DNA of 64,000 nt, from positions 3,596,001-3,660,000 of the forward strand of contig OY969789.1 of the NCBI GenBank assembly GCA_963703085.1, written 5' to 3'. The position numbers and the translations under genes are program-made. Positions 1-9,501 of the stretch are shown here, piece after piece. Position 1 is the first letter of the stretch; each line of letters opens with the position of its first letter. The stretch is from DATAEG01 sp963703085. Its GTDB lineage: Bacteria; Actinomycetota; Actinomycetes; Mycobacteriales; Jatrophihabitantaceae. The notes beneath the pieces were generated by a model. That model had not been told where the DNA came from. It saw only the letters and a list, made by a program, of their open reading frames with translations, and did not search any database.

Positions 1-926
1 ACCGCTGCGTCGGCGCCCGGGTAAACGGCAGCCTGGTCTCGTTGGAGAGCACGCTGGACAACGGCGACACGGTCGAGGTGTTCACGTCCAAGGCCGAGAA
101 CGCCGGGCCGAGCCGGGACTGGCTCAACTTCGTCGCCTCCCCGCGGGCCCGCACCAAGATCCGGCAGTGGTTCGCCAAAGAGCGGCGCGAGGACGCCATC
201 GAGACCGGCAAGACACAGCTGTCCCGGGCTATGCGCAAGGCCGGCCTGCCGTTACAGCGGCTGCTCGGCGGCGATGCACTGATGACGATGGCCCAGGAGC
301 TGCACCTCACCGACGTGTCCGCGCTCTATGCCGCGGTCGGCGAGAGCCACGTCTCAGCGCAGTCGGTGGTGACGAAGCTGGTCGCGGCGCTGGGTGGACG
401 CGAAGGCGCTACCGAGGATCTGGCCGAAGTTGCCCTGCCCTCGCGCAGCCCGGCACGGACCCGCTCCGGTGGGACGGCCGGGGTGGTCGTCAAGGGTGCC
501 GGAGACGTCTGGGTGAAACTGGCCCGTTGCTGCACACCGGTGCCCGGGGACGACATCCTCGGGTTCGTCACCCGCGGCGGCGGCGTGTCGGTGCACCGGC
601 AGAGCTGTACCAACGCCGGACCGCTGCTGGATCAGCAGGACCGCATCGTCGAGGTGGAGTGGGCGCCGTCGGCCGACTCGGTGTTCGTGGTGTCGATCCA
701 GGTCGAGGCGCTGGACCGGCACCGGCTGCTGTCCGACATCAGCCGGGTGCTCTCCGACTCCGGGGTGAACATCCTGTCCGCGGCAGTCAGCACCAACCGC
801 GATCGCGTCGCGGTCAGCAAGTTCACCTTCGAGATGGCCGAGGCCAAGCACCTCGGCCACCTGCTCGGCACCGTGCGCGGCGTCGAAGGCGTGTACGACA
901 CCTACCGGGTACACAGCGCCAACTGA
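1..926 (+). CDS. relA: RelA/SpoT bifunctional (p)ppGpp synthetase/hydrolase, C-terminal part (5' end outside window)
   Basis: Only the C-terminal third is present; the reading frame is open from base 3 and ends with TGA at 924-926. It begins inside the TGS domain (RCVGARVNG, then LVSLESTLDNGDTVEVFTS), passes through the helical region (SRDWLNFVASPRARTKIRQW) and the conserved Cys-containing domain (VKLARCCTPVPGDDILGFVT with a later Cys in VHRQSC), and ends in an ACT domain (VSIQVEALDRHRLLSDISR). Long RSH enzymes make and degrade (p)ppGpp in the stringent response; this part senses uncharged tRNA on the ribosome and regulates the N-terminal catalytic domains. The catalytic domains lie outside, so whether both activities are intact cannot be told. 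The ATG at 42 is internal and is not the start. Confidence 0.96.
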   Translation, partial: RCVGARVNGSLVSLESTLDNGDTVEVFTSKAENAGPSRDWLNFVASPRARTKIRQWFAKERREDAIETGKTQLSRAMRKAGLPLQRLLGGDALMTMAQELHLTDVSALYAAVGESHVSAQSVVTKLVAALGGREGATEDLAEVALPSRSPARTRSGGTAGVVVKGAGDVWVKLARCCTPVPGDDILGFVTRGGGVSVHRQSCTNAGPLLDQQDRIVEVEWAPSADSVFVVSIQVEALDRHRLLSDISRVLSDSGVNILSAAVSTNRDRVAVSKFTFEMAEAKHLGHLLGTVRGVEGVYDTYRVHSAN

Positions 927-940
927 CACCCGGCCGCGCG

Positions 941-1813
941 CTACTTGACGATGCGGACCGTCTTGAAGATGAAGTCGATGTTCGGCCGGCCGCCGCCGGC
1001 CTGATTGGACTCGTCGTCGCCGCCGGCGGCAATCTTCTGCACGATGTCCAGGCCCTTGGTGATCTTGCCGATCACGGTGTACTTGCCCGGACTGCCGAGA
1101 CCGCTGGTGCTGTCCTTGGTGATGAAGAAGAACTGGCTGGAGTTGGTGTTCGCTCCCGAGTTGGCCATGGCCAGCACGCCGGCCGGGTATTTGGCCGTCT
1201 TGAGGCTCTCGTCCTTGACGGTGTAGGTGGGGCCGCCGCCCGTCGTCCCGCTCGGATCACCGCACTGCACGACGAAGATTCCGGAGTTCACCGACCGCGG
1301 GCAGGCGGTGTTGTCATAGAACTTCTTGCCGATCAGGTAGACGATGCTCTGCACGTTGCACGGCGCGTTCTTGCCGTCCAGCTCCACGGTCACCACGCCC
1401 TGGTTGGTGGTGAACTGCACCGTTCGGGTCGCGGTCGGCGTCGGCTTCGGGTCCGGTGGGAGTCCGACGTCGAAGAGCCGCCCGCTCTTCAGCCCGGTCG
1501 CCGTCTCCTTGTACTTGCACGGCCCGGTGGTGCTCTTCGGCTTGGTCCGGGTGATCTTGGCCGGACTCCTGCTCGGCAGGGCCGCGACGCCGCTGCTGCT
1601 GCTGCTGCTGGAGTTTGCAGCGGTGTTCTTCTTCTTGTTGCCGTCGTTGCTCACCACGATGAACGCGGTCACGACAGCCACCACGACGACGATCCCCGCA
1701 GCGGTGAGGACGGTCAGGGTCCGCTTGCGACGGCGCTCCCGCGCGACCCGAGCCTGCAGCTGACGTTCGAGCTTGCGGCGGGCTGCTTCTCGGCGCTGCT
1801 TGTTCGTCGACAC
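941..1813 (-). CDS. membrane-anchored cyclophilin-type peptidyl-prolyl cis-trans isomerase
   Basis: Protein of 290 residues. It has a basic coiled-coil-like N-terminus (TNKQRREAARRKLERQLQARV), one membrane segment (TVLTAAGIVVVVAVVTAFIV) and a Ser-rich linker, then a cyclophilin domain with FYDNTACPRSV, VVQCGDPSGTTGGGP, GVLAMANSGANTNSSQFF and KYTVIGKITKGLDIV. Cyclophilins speed proline cis-trans isomerisation; the anchor places the domain outside the cytoplasm. The GTG at 1813 is chosen because an AGGAAGGA ribosome-binding site lies 9 bases upstream; a longer ATG start at 1858 has no such support. It stands directly after relA on the opposite strand, a common actinobacterial arrangement. The active-site Arg/Phe positions are not all canonical, so catalytic strength is uncertain. 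Confidence 0.92.
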   Translation of the reverse strand: MSTNKQRREAARRKLERQLQARVARERRRKRTLTVLTAAGIVVVVAVVTAFIVVSNDGNKKKNTAANSSSSSSSGVAALPSRSPAKITRTKPKSTTGPCKYKETATGLKSGRLFDVGLPPDPKPTPTATRTVQFTTNQGVVTVELDGKNAPCNVQSIVYLIGKKFYDNTACPRSVNSGIFVVQCGDPSGTTGGGPTYTVKDESLKTAKYPAGVLAMANSGANTNSSQFFFITKDSTSGLGSPGKYTVIGKITKGLDIVQKIAAGGDDESNQAGGGRPNIDFIFKTVRIVK

Positions 1814-2083
1814 GCGGAACGGTCCTTCCTCGATGCGGATAGGGCGGGTAGGCGACACCGCCGGCTACGCGTTGTGGGGGGCGCGGTGGTACGTCGGGCG
1901 GAGAGTCTACGGAACAGGCCTGGGTGCCCGGCCGACTGTGCCCTGTGGGTTCCCGGAGAATGGCGGGCAGCGGTGCTCGAGCGCCTCGCGCAGGCGGATA
2001 TCCGATGTCCGGTGCGCGGTAGGCTGGCTGCACGGCTGGGCTACTGCACCGCCGGTTCCGGGACGGACGACGAGGGGAAGCAC

Positions 2084-2752
2084 GTGCTCGTCGAAGCGAT
2101 CCCGGCGCAAGTTCTGGCGACGAATTGCTGGGTGGTGGCGCCCGCGGCCGGTGAATCCTGTGTCATCGTCGACCCCGGCGGCGGCCTGGACGACCGGCTG
2201 GACACGTTCATCGAGGCACATCGGCTCACGCCGGCCGCGGTGCTCATCACGCACGGCCATTTCGACCACACCATGTCGGCCGACGAGGTCTGCGCGCATT
2301 ACGGCGTGAGTGCGTACGTGCACGCCGCCGATCGCGGCCAACTCGCCGACCCCTGGTCGGGCATCGGGATGCCCACGGGTGCCACGGTTCCCGGCCTGCC
2401 GATGCTGCGACCGGTGCGTCCGCAGAGCGTGACCGAGCTTTCCGGCGCGCAGCGACTGCAGCTGGGGGAGTTGACCGTATCGGTGACCAGCGTGCCCGGG
2501 CACACCCCGGGCTCGGTCGTCTACTCCGTTCAGGGCGACGACATGCTGGCCATGTTCACCGGCGACTTCCTGTTCGCCGGCTCGATCGGCCGGATGGACC
2601 TGCCCGGCGGGTCGGAGCAGGAAATGGCCGAATCATTGCGGGAGGCCGTGCTCACCGCGCCGCCCGAGGCGGTGGTCAATCCCGGTCACGGCCCGGCCAG
2701 CACCATCGGCCAGGAAATGATCAGTAACCCGTATTTGACGGACCTCACGTGA
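2084..2752 (+). CDS. MBL-fold metallo-hydrolase (glyoxalase II-like)
   Basis: Protein of 222 residues of the metallo-beta-lactamase superfamily. The zinc motif is ITHGHFDHT (HxHxDH); further metal ligands lie in VPGHTPGSVVY, FTGDFLFAGSIGR and NPGHGP. Such hydrolases cleave thioesters such as S-lactoylglutathione; an actinobacterial substrate would be a mycothiol or other thioester, which cannot be told here. The GTG at 2084 follows GAGGGGAAG. The stop overlaps the hisS start by 4 bases (GTGA), so the two are translated together. The reading frame is open far upstream to base 167, but that part is antisense to other genes and non-coding. Confidence 0.93.
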   Translation: MLVEAIPAQVLATNCWVVAPAAGESCVIVDPGGGLDDRLDTFIEAHRLTPAAVLITHGHFDHTMSADEVCAHYGVSAYVHAADRGQLADPWSGIGMPTGATVPGLPMLRPVRPQSVTELSGAQRLQLGELTVSVTSVPGHTPGSVVYSVQGDDMLAMFTGDFLFAGSIGRMDLPGGSEQEMAESLREAVLTAPPEAVVNPGHGPASTIGQEMISNPYLTDLT

Positions 2753-4091
2753 CGTCGTCGTTGTCGGGCTTTCCCGAGCTGCTGCCGGAGCAACGGTTCG
2801 TCGAGCAGTCGATCATCGACCGGTTGCGTCGGGTGTTCGAGCTGCACGGCTTCGCCCCGATCGAGACGCGCGCCGTCGAGCCGCTGGACCGGCTGCTGAG
2901 TAAGGGCGAGATCGACAACGAGGTGTACGTGCTGCGCAGGCTGCACGCCGACGAGGACGAGGGCGACGCCGGCATCGGGCTGCACTACGACCTCACCGTG
3001 CCGTTCGCCAGGTACGTGCTGGACAACGCCGGAAAGCTGGCGTTCCCGTTCCGCCGCTACCAGATCCAGAAGGTGTGGCGGGGCGAGCGCCCGCAGGAGG
3101 GCCGCTACCGCGAGTTCACCCAGGCCGACATCGACGTCGTCGGGCGTGACGAGTTGGCGTTCCATCACGATGTCGAAGTCGCGCGGGTGATGGCCGAGGC
3201 ATTGACCCAACTGGACTTCCTTCCGCCGCTGCGGCTGCAGGTGAACAACCGCCGGCTGATCGAGGGGTTCTACCGCGGCCTCGGCGCCCCGGACCCGGCC
3301 ACGGTGATGCGAGTCATCGACCGGCTGGACAAGGCACCCGTCGACGTCGTGCGCACGATGCTGGCAGAGCAGGCGGGTCTCGACGCCGAGCAGGCGGCGA
3401 AGTGCCTGCAGCTGGCCGACATCCGCACGCAGTGACGCCGGCTTCGTCGACCAGGTGCGCGCGGCTGGGCGTGCAGCACGACCTGCTCGACCAGGGCCTG
3501 GCCGAACTCGCGGCGGTTATCGAGGGCTGCGCGGGAATCACGTCGGAGCGAGTGAGCGTCGAGGCAGATCTGCGCATCGCACGTGGCCTGGACTATTACA
3601 CCGGCACGGTCTTCGAAACCCGGCTGTCCGGCTGGGAGCACCTCGGGTCGATCTGCTCGGGCGGCCGGTACGACTCGCTGGCGCGGGACACCAAAGCGAC
3701 CTACCCGGGCGTGGGAATCTCGCTGGGGATCAGCCGGATGCTGCTGCCGTTGGTGCAGCGCGGCGTGGTTCGTGGCTCGCGGTCGGTCCCCTCCGCGGTG
3801 CTGGTCGCCCTGCCGGACGAGGCCGGTCGCACTCGGAGTTCGGAGATCGCCACCCGGCTCCGGGCGCGGGGCATACCGACCGAGGTGGCTGCCGCAGCGC
3901 AGAAGTACGGCAAGCAGATCCGATACGCCGAGCGCCGCGGCATACCGTTCGTGTGGTTTCCCAGCGCGGCTGGAGCCGACGAAGTGAAGGACATCCGCAG
4001 CGGTGAGCAGGTCGCAGCGGATGCCGACGCCTGGACACCGCCCACCGAAGACCTGTACCCACAGGTGATCAAGGAAAGTGAGTCTTCGTGA
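2749..4091 (+). CDS. hisS: histidyl-tRNA synthetase (two apparent single-base insertions break the frame)
   Basis: Class II HisRS, which charges tRNA-His. Residues up to about 227 read from the GTG at 2749 and include LTVPFARYV, the motif 2 region RPQEGRYREFTQADIDVVG and the R/N-rich core; that frame stops at 3435. The next 11 residues (SDAGFVDQVRA) are in a second frame and the rest, from LGVQHDLLDQGL through RGLDYYTGTVFE, GGRYDSL and the anticodon-binding domain, is in the third. One extra base near 3430 and one near 3464 explain this exactly: 1343 minus 2 bases gives 447 codons, a normal length. The gene starts inside the preceding hydrolase and ends in a GTGA overlap with aspS. Loss of hisS should be lethal, so sequence error is likelier than a true pseudogene. 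Confidence 0.93.
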
Positions 4092-5854
4092 TCCGCACGC
4101 ACGACGCCGGGACGCTGCGCGCGTCCGACGCCGGGAGCACCGTGACACTGGCCGGATGGGTGGCCCGCCGCCGTGATCACGGCGGCGTCGCATTCATCGA
4201 CCTGCGGGATGCCTCCGGCACCGTGCAGGTGGTCATTCGCGAGGACGCGATCGCGCATGACCTCCGTAACGAGTGGTGCGTCAGAGTCGTCGGGCAGGTC
4301 AAGACGCGTCCCGAGGGCAACGCCAACACGGCCATCCCCACCGGCGACATCGAGGTGGACGCCGCGTCGCTGGAGGTGCTGAACCCGGCGGCGCCGTTGC
4401 CGTTCCCGCTCGACGAGCACCTGGCCGTCGGCGAGGAGGCGCGGCTGAAGTATCGCTATCTGGACCTGCGCCGAGCCGAGCCGGCCGCGGCCATCCGGCT
4501 GCGCAGCGCGGTCAACCGGGCAGCCCGCGAGACGCTGTACGACGAGGGCTTCGTCGAGGTGGAGACTCCGACGTTGACCCGCTCGACCCCGGAGGGCGCC
4601 CGCGACTTCCTCGTGCCGGCCCGGCTCCGACCGGGCTCCTGGTATGCGCTGCCCCAATCGCCCCAGCTGTTCAAGCAGCTGCTGATGGTCGGCGGGATGG
4701 AGAAGTACTTCCAGATCGCGCGCTGCTACCGCGACGAGGACTTCCGCGCCGACCGGCAGCCGGAGTTCACCCAGCTGGACATCGAAATGAGCTTCGTCGA
4801 TCAGGACGACGTCATCGCGCTCGCCGAACGGGTGGTCACCCAGGTGTGGCGCACCATCGGCGTCGAGATCTCCGCGCCGATCCCGCGGATGACCTACGCC
4901 GAGTCGATGCGCCGCTACGGTTCGGACAAGCCGGACCTGCGGGTCGACCTCGAGTTGACCGAGTGCACCGACTTCTTCGCCGAGACGCCGTTCCGGGTGT
5001 TCCAGGCGCCCTACGTCGGTGCGGTGGTTATGGCCGGCGGGGCAGCGCAGCCGCGCCGCACGCTGGATGCGTGGCAGGACTGGGCCAAGCAGCGCGGCGC
5101 CCGCGGACTGGCCTACGTGCTGGTCGGCGAGGACGGTGAGCTCGGTGGTCCGGTGGCCAAGAACTTGTCCGATACTGAGCGCGCCGGGTTGGCCGCGCAC
5201 GTCGGGGCCAAGCCAGGAGACTGCGTCTTCTTCGGCGCCGGTGAGGTGAAGTCGTCTCGGGCGCTATTGGGCGCAGCGCGGCTCGAGATCGGCAAGCGGC
5301 TCGGCCTGATCGACGAGAGCGCCTGGTCCTTCTTGTGGGTCGTCGACGCACCGCTGTTCGAGCCGGCCAGTGATGCGGTGGCCAGCGGTGATGTGGCGGT
5401 CGGTTCCGGCGCCTGGACCGCTGTGCACCATGCCTTCACCTCGCCCCGTCCGGAATCGATGGACACCTTCGACACCGATCCGGGCTCGGCACTCGCCTAC
5501 GCCTACGACATTGTCTGCAACGGCAACGAGATCGGCGGCGGGTCCATCCGTATCCACCGCCGCGATGTGCAGGAGCGGGTTTTCGCGGTGATGGGCCTGA
5601 CTCCGCAACAGGCGCAGGAGAAGTTCGGCTTCCTGCTCGATGCGTTCGCCTACGGCGCGCCTCCGCACGGCGGCATCGCCTTCGGCTGGGACCGCATCTG
5701 CGCGTTGCTGTCGGGGACCGACTCGATCCGCGACGTCATCGCGTTCCCGAAGACTGGCGGCGGTTTCGATCCGCTCACCGCCGCGCCCGCCCCGATCACC
5801 CCCGAGCAGCGCAAGGAAGCCGGCGTGGACGCCCAGCCGGAGAAGTCGGGCTGA
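4088..5854 (+). CDS. aspS: aspartyl-tRNA synthetase
   Basis: Class II synthetase of 588 residues, the usual size for the bacterial type with GAD insertion. It has the N-terminal OB-fold anticodon domain (VTLAGWVARRRDHGGVAFID), motif 2 (CYRDEDFRADRQPEFTQLDI) and motif 3 (GGIAFGWDRICALL). It attaches aspartate to tRNA-Asp. Bacterial enzymes of this type may be non-discriminating and also charge tRNA-Asn where GatCAB is present; this cannot be decided from the window. The GTG start at 4088 overlaps the hisS stop by 4 bases. Confidence 0.97.
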   Translation: MIRTHDAGTLRASDAGSTVTLAGWVARRRDHGGVAFIDLRDASGTVQVVIREDAIAHDLRNEWCVRVVGQVKTRPEGNANTAIPTGDIEVDAASLEVLNPAAPLPFPLDEHLAVGEEARLKYRYLDLRRAEPAAAIRLRSAVNRAARETLYDEGFVEVETPTLTRSTPEGARDFLVPARLRPGSWYALPQSPQLFKQLLMVGGMEKYFQIARCYRDEDFRADRQPEFTQLDIEMSFVDQDDVIALAERVVTQVWRTIGVEISAPIPRMTYAESMRRYGSDKPDLRVDLELTECTDFFAETPFRVFQAPYVGAVVMAGGAAQPRRTLDAWQDWAKQRGARGLAYVLVGEDGELGGPVAKNLSDTERAGLAAHVGAKPGDCVFFGAGEVKSSRALLGAARLEIGKRLGLIDESAWSFLWVVDAPLFEPASDAVASGDVAVGSGAWTAVHHAFTSPRPESMDTFDTDPGSALAYAYDIVCNGNEIGGGSIRIHRRDVQERVFAVMGLTPQQAQEKFGFLLDAFAYGAPPHGGIAFGWDRICALLSGTDSIRDVIAFPKTGGGFDPLTAAPAPITPEQRKEAGVDAQPEKSG

Positions 5855-5861
5855 CCTGGGC

Positions 5862-6794
5862 TCAGTGTGACCGGCTCGCCTGCTCCCAAAGCCAGCCGGT
5901 CAGGTTCTCTTTGCGCATCCGCAGGTCGATGTATTGCAGGGTGGAGTATGCCGCGGTCAGTGGCGTGGTCAGAGTTGCTGCGATAGCAGAGCCGATAGCC
6001 GAGATGACGATGTACGTGGTCGGCACCGAATCGGTCAGGGACGCGAGATCGGTGAGGCTGCGGTGGCTCACCGCTAAGGCGAGTCCGGTGAAGGGCCCAC
6101 TCAGCGCTGCGGCGATGGCGCCGATCAGCAGTGCGCCGAGGCTGCGAATGCCCCACACCCGCCAGAACGTCCCGCGCACCAGGGAGCGTGATCGGCCCAG
6201 TGACGCACCGACGGTGGTCTCCTCGATCATGAATGCCGGGATGGCGACCGCCCAAATACCCCACAGCCAGATTCCCGGCGCAACGAAGAGCATCAGGCCT
6301 ACGGCTTCGACGAGCGAAATCAGCAATGCCAGCCAGATAAGCCGGATCAGCCGCGGCCGAACCCGCGTCCAGGTCGCGCTCAGCGCACTGCGACGGCCGA
6401 TGACGTCGTCAGCGACGACGAGAGTCAACATGCCGGTGACGAACGCACCGAAGACTGCGGTGAGAGCGCTCGCGAGGAACCCCAGCGAGATGGTCAGCAC
6501 CACCCGGCCGGTGTCGAGGCGGGTGCTGTCGAGGCGGTAAAGGTCACCTGAACCGTGCTTCGGGTCGGAGAGATGGACATTGGCGAACAGCGCGAGCTGC
6601 ACCACTGCCAGCGTCACTGCATTGACGACCCCGACGGCCGCGGACAGGCCCAGCATCGTCCGGGGATTTCGCTGCACGGCCCGGAAGCTGCCTTCGATGA
6701 TGTCGCCCACCCCGAGCGGCCGCAGAGGGATGCACCCGGGGCGTGGGACAGCCGGTGGGTAGGCGGGGTAGCCGTACGCCGGCGGTTGGGTCAT
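5862..6794 (-). CDS. multi-pass integral membrane protein (GPDPase membrane-domain-like)
   Basis: Protein of 310 residues with a short Pro/Tyr-rich N-terminal tail (TQPPAYGYPAYPPAVPRPG), then RPLGVGDIIEGSFRAVQRNP and about six hydrophobic segments. The combination of a PPxYGYP tail and a GDI(L/I)xGxF motif before repeated membrane segments is typical of the glycerophosphoryl diester phosphodiesterase membrane-domain family in actinobacteria. No catalytic phosphodiesterase domain is present, so no enzyme activity should be assumed. It lies 4 bases after the next upstream reverse-strand gene (6799-7149), suggesting co-transcription. Confidence 0.8.
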   Translation of the reverse strand: MTQPPAYGYPAYPPAVPRPGCIPLRPLGVGDIIEGSFRAVQRNPRTMLGLSAAVGVVNAVTLAVVQLALFANVHLSDPKHGSGDLYRLDSTRLDTGRVVLTISLGFLASALTAVFGAFVTGMLTLVVADDVIGRRSALSATWTRVRPRLIRLIWLALLISLVEAVGLMLFVAPGIWLWGIWAVAIPAFMIEETTVGASLGRSRSLVRGTFWRVWGIRSLGALLIGAIAAALSGPFTGLALAVSHRSLTDLASLTDSVPTTYIVISAIGSAIAATLTTPLTAAYSTLQYIDLRMRKENLTGWLWEQASRSH

Positions 6795-6798
6795 CGCA

Positions 6799-7149
6799 TC
6801 AGCCGGACTTGGCGTCGAGGCGCTGCAGCAGGTCGTGCGCGGCCAGCTCGACCTGCTTGTGCCGCCATTCCGAGGCCCGGTAGACGCAGGCGATCAGACC
6901 GCTGCGGTGAATACGGCGGAAGTCACCGAAGGTGAACGCGTAGCGCGCCTTCGTCTCCTCCGCGGCACCCTCGGTCAGCCCGAGGTACCAGCTGCCGTAC
7001 TCCTCCCAGGAATGCGAGTCGAGGTAGCTGTTCTGCGCGGCGGCGTCGGGCTGGACGCTGCCCCAATCGCTGTCCAGCACGTACTGCCGCGCGTCGATCA
7101 GCCGCTCCGCATGCGCGATGCCGGCCGGGTTGGGCGCGTAGGAAGGCAT
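6799..7149 (-). CDS. conserved small protein of unknown function
   Basis: Protein of 116 residues starting MPSYAPNPAGIAHAERLID, rich in aromatic residues (SHSWEEYGSWYLGLT, ARYAFTFGDFRRIHRSGL). No signal peptide or membrane segment. I recognise the pattern of a conserved actinobacterial hypothetical protein but cannot name a function. It lies 3 bases after the aldo/keto reductase and 4 bases before the membrane protein gene on the same strand, so the three probably form an operon. Good GC3 and uninterrupted length support it being real. Confidence 0.8.
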   Translation of the reverse strand: MPSYAPNPAGIAHAERLIDARQYVLDSDWGSVQPDAAAQNSYLDSHSWEEYGSWYLGLTEGAAEETKARYAFTFGDFRRIHRSGLIACVYRASEWRHKQVELAAHDLLQRLDAKSG

Positions 7150-7152
7150 TGA

Positions 7153-8064
7153 TCAGGCCGCGTCGAGGCGGGCGAACTGCTCGTCGCTGAGGGTGACCTC
7201 GACGGCGGCGGCGGAGTCGCGGATCGACTCCGGACGGCTGGCGCCCGGGATCGGGATCATCATCGGTGACTTGGCCAGCATCCAGGCCAGGGTCACCTGC
7301 TGTGGGCTGATGCGCAGCTCACCGGCCACCTCCGCGAACGCGGCGTGCTCGGTGCCCAGGTCGCCGGCATTGCCGATGCCGCCCAGTGGGCTCCACGGCA
7401 GGAATGCCAAGCCGAGCTCTTCGCACACCGCCAGCTCGGGCTCACTCGAGCGGAACGCGGGCGAGAACTGGTTCTGCACGCTGACCAACGCATCACCCAG
7501 GATTCGGTGCGCGGTGCGGATCTGGTCAGGGTCAGCGTTCGAGATGCCGATCATCCGCGCCTTGCCGGCTTCGTGGATCTCCTTCATCGTCCCCATGGCG
7601 TCCTCGTAGGAGATCGCCGGGTCGGGACGGTGGTGCTGGTAAAGGTCGATCTGTTCGACACCCAGCCGGCGCAGGCTTCCGTCCACCGACTCGCGCAGGT
7701 GGCGCGCCGTGCTGTCCCGGGCCCAGCCGCCGCCGTCGGTACGCACATGACCGCCTTTGGTGGCCAGCACCACGCGATCGCGGGCGCCGAGCTCGTCGAG
7801 GATGCTGGCGACGAGGTCCTCGTTCTGGCCCTGCGCGGCCGCGCCGGCCGAGTTGGGACCGTACGCATCCGCGGTGTCGATGAGGGTGACCCCGGCATCC
7901 AGTGCGGCCTCGATGGTCGCCCTGATCTGCTCACGTGGCTTGGCCTCCGGCTGGAGGAAGGCCATCGCGCCCAAACCTATGGCACCGACCTCGACCTGGC
8001 CGACGGTCTGGTTGCCGAACGTCCTTGTCTTGGTGGACGGGGAGTTTCCGGATTGACTCTGCAT
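7153..8064 (-). CDS. aldo/keto reductase
   Basis: Protein of 303 residues, NADPH-dependent TIM-barrel oxidoreductase. The catalytic set is visible: Asp and Tyr in DTADAYG, Lys in LATKGGH and His in LYQHHRPD; the C-terminal cofactor-binding region includes IPGASRPESIRDSA. The carbonyl substrate is unknown. The ATG at 8064 is preceded by GGAGG at a good distance; the frame runs open further upstream but into the divergent promoter region shared with rarA. A second, distinct aldo/keto reductase lies at 48601-49554. Confidence 0.92.
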   Translation of the reverse strand: MQSQSGNSPSTKTRTFGNQTVGQVEVGAIGLGAMAFLQPEAKPREQIRATIEAALDAGVTLIDTADAYGPNSAGAAAQGQNEDLVASILDELGARDRVVLATKGGHVRTDGGGWARDSTARHLRESVDGSLRRLGVEQIDLYQHHRPDPAISYEDAMGTMKEIHEAGKARMIGISNADPDQIRTAHRILGDALVSVQNQFSPAFRSSEPELAVCEELGLAFLPWSPLGGIGNAGDLGTEHAAFAEVAGELRISPQQVTLAWMLAKSPMMIPIPGASRPESIRDSAAAVEVTLSDEQFARLDAA

Positions 8065-8135
8065 GCCTCCATCATCGTCTGGTCGTTCTCGCGCACTAGG
8101 TTGGGGTCCGTGAGCGTGCTGGTGGGAGTGGCTGA

Positions 8136-9482
8136 GTGAGCGGGCCGACGTTGTTCGACGCCGCCTCGGACGGACCCGCCGATCTCGATGCGACAGCACC
8201 GCTGGCCGCCCGGATGCGGCCGCAGTCGCTGGATGAGGTGGTCGGCCAGGATCACCTGCTCGCCCCGGGGTCACCGTTGCGCCGCCTCGTCGAGGGCGAC
8301 GCGCCGATGTCGCTCATCCTGTTCGGGCCGCCGGGTACCGGGAAGACGTCGATCGCCTCGATCGTCTCGGCCGCCGGCAACCGCCGGTTGGTGGCCATGT
8401 CTGCGCTCAACGCCGGCGTGAAGGAGGTGCGCGCGGCGATCGAACAGGCCCGGCGCGACCTGCAGTACCACGGCCGGCAGACCGTGCTCTTCCTCGATGA
8501 AATCCATCGATTCTCCAAGACCCAGCAGGATTCGCTGCTGGCCGCCGTCGAGGCGCGCACCATCACGCTGGTCGCGGCGACCACGGAGAACCCGTTCTTC
8601 TCCATCGTCTCGCCGCTGCTGTCCCGGAGCCTGATGCTGACCCTCGAGCCGCTCACCGACGCGGACGTCGGCGTGTTGGTCGACCGGGCGCTCGTCGATC
8701 CGCGCGGGCTGGACGGTGCGGTGACCTTGGCACAGACCGCCCGCGAACATCTCGTCCGGCTCGCCCAGGGCGACGCGCGGCGGGCACTGACCGCGTTGGA
8801 GGCGGCGGCCGGCACTGCCCAAGCGATGGGTGCCGAGTCGATCGAGCTGGCGACGGTGGAGCAGGCGGTCGACAAGGCCGCGCTGCGTTATGACCGGGAC
8901 GGCGATCAGCATTACGACGTGATCAGCGCGTTCATCAAGTCCATCCGCGGCTCCGACGTTGATGCGGCCCTGCACTATCTGGCCAGGATGATCGAGGCGG
9001 GGGAGGATGCCCGGTTCATCGCCCGCCGGCTGGTGGTGCATGCGTCGGAGGACATCGGGCTGGCCGATCCCACCGCGCTGCTGGCGGCAACGGCCGCAGC
9101 GCAGGCGGTGCAACTGATCGGCATGCCGGAGGCGCGCATCAACCTGGCGCAGGCCACCATCCATCTCACGCTCGCACCGAAGTCGAACGCGGTGGTGATG
9201 GCAATCGACTCCGCGTTGCAGGACGTCCGGGACGGTCGCGCCGGGTCAGTGCCGTTGCCGTTGCGCGATGGTCATTACGCCGGCGCGGCGAAGCTCGGCC
9301 ACGCGCAGAAGTACCGGTATCCGCACGACGACCCGGCCGGCGTGGTGGAGCAGCAGTATCCGCCGGACGAGCTGCGCACGACGCGCTACTACCGGCCCAC
9401 CACGCGCGGCAACGAGCGTTCGCTGTCTGAGCGCGCCGAAGCCCTGCGGCGCGTCGTCCGCGGTGAAGCCGAAGGCGAGTGA
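8136..9482 (+). CDS. rarA: replication-associated recombination protein A (AAA+ ATPase)
   Basis: Protein of 448 residues, MgsA/RarA/WRNIP1 family. Walker A GPPGTGKT is at residues 64-71, Walker B with DE at 121-122 (VLFLDEIHRF), sensor 1 in TLVAATTENP, and the C-terminal tetramerisation/replication-factor-C-like region ends with HDDPAGVVEQQYPPD and YYRPT. It acts at stalled replication forks and in repair. The start is GTG at 8136 after GGGAGTGG. In many actinobacteria it stands just upstream of rpsD or alaS; here about 4 kb of accessory genes lie between it and the alaS cluster. Confidence 0.96.
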   Translation: MSGPTLFDAASDGPADLDATAPLAARMRPQSLDEVVGQDHLLAPGSPLRRLVEGDAPMSLILFGPPGTGKTSIASIVSAAGNRRLVAMSALNAGVKEVRAAIEQARRDLQYHGRQTVLFLDEIHRFSKTQQDSLLAAVEARTITLVAATTENPFFSIVSPLLSRSLMLTLEPLTDADVGVLVDRALVDPRGLDGAVTLAQTAREHLVRLAQGDARRALTALEAAAGTAQAMGAESIELATVEQAVDKAALRYDRDGDQHYDVISAFIKSIRGSDVDAALHYLARMIEAGEDARFIARRLVVHASEDIGLADPTALLAATAAAQAVQLIGMPEARINLAQATIHLTLAPKSNAVVMAIDSALQDVRDGRAGSVPLPLRDGHYAGAAKLGHAQKYRYPHDDPAGVVEQQYPPDELRTTRYYRPTTRGNERSLSERAEALRRVVRGEAEGE

Positions 9483-9501
9483 CCGCAAGTATGCGAGCGG
9501 G

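Noticed and set aside
167..2083. Long forward frame upstream of the metallo-hydrolase
   Set aside because: Overlaps relA in another frame and is antisense to the cyclophilin; only the part after 2084 has homology.
3421..3470. Programmed frameshifting in hisS
   Set aside because: Two shifts in the same direction 34 bases apart, no slippery heptamer, stop-codon stimulator or pseudoknot, and no known case in hisS.
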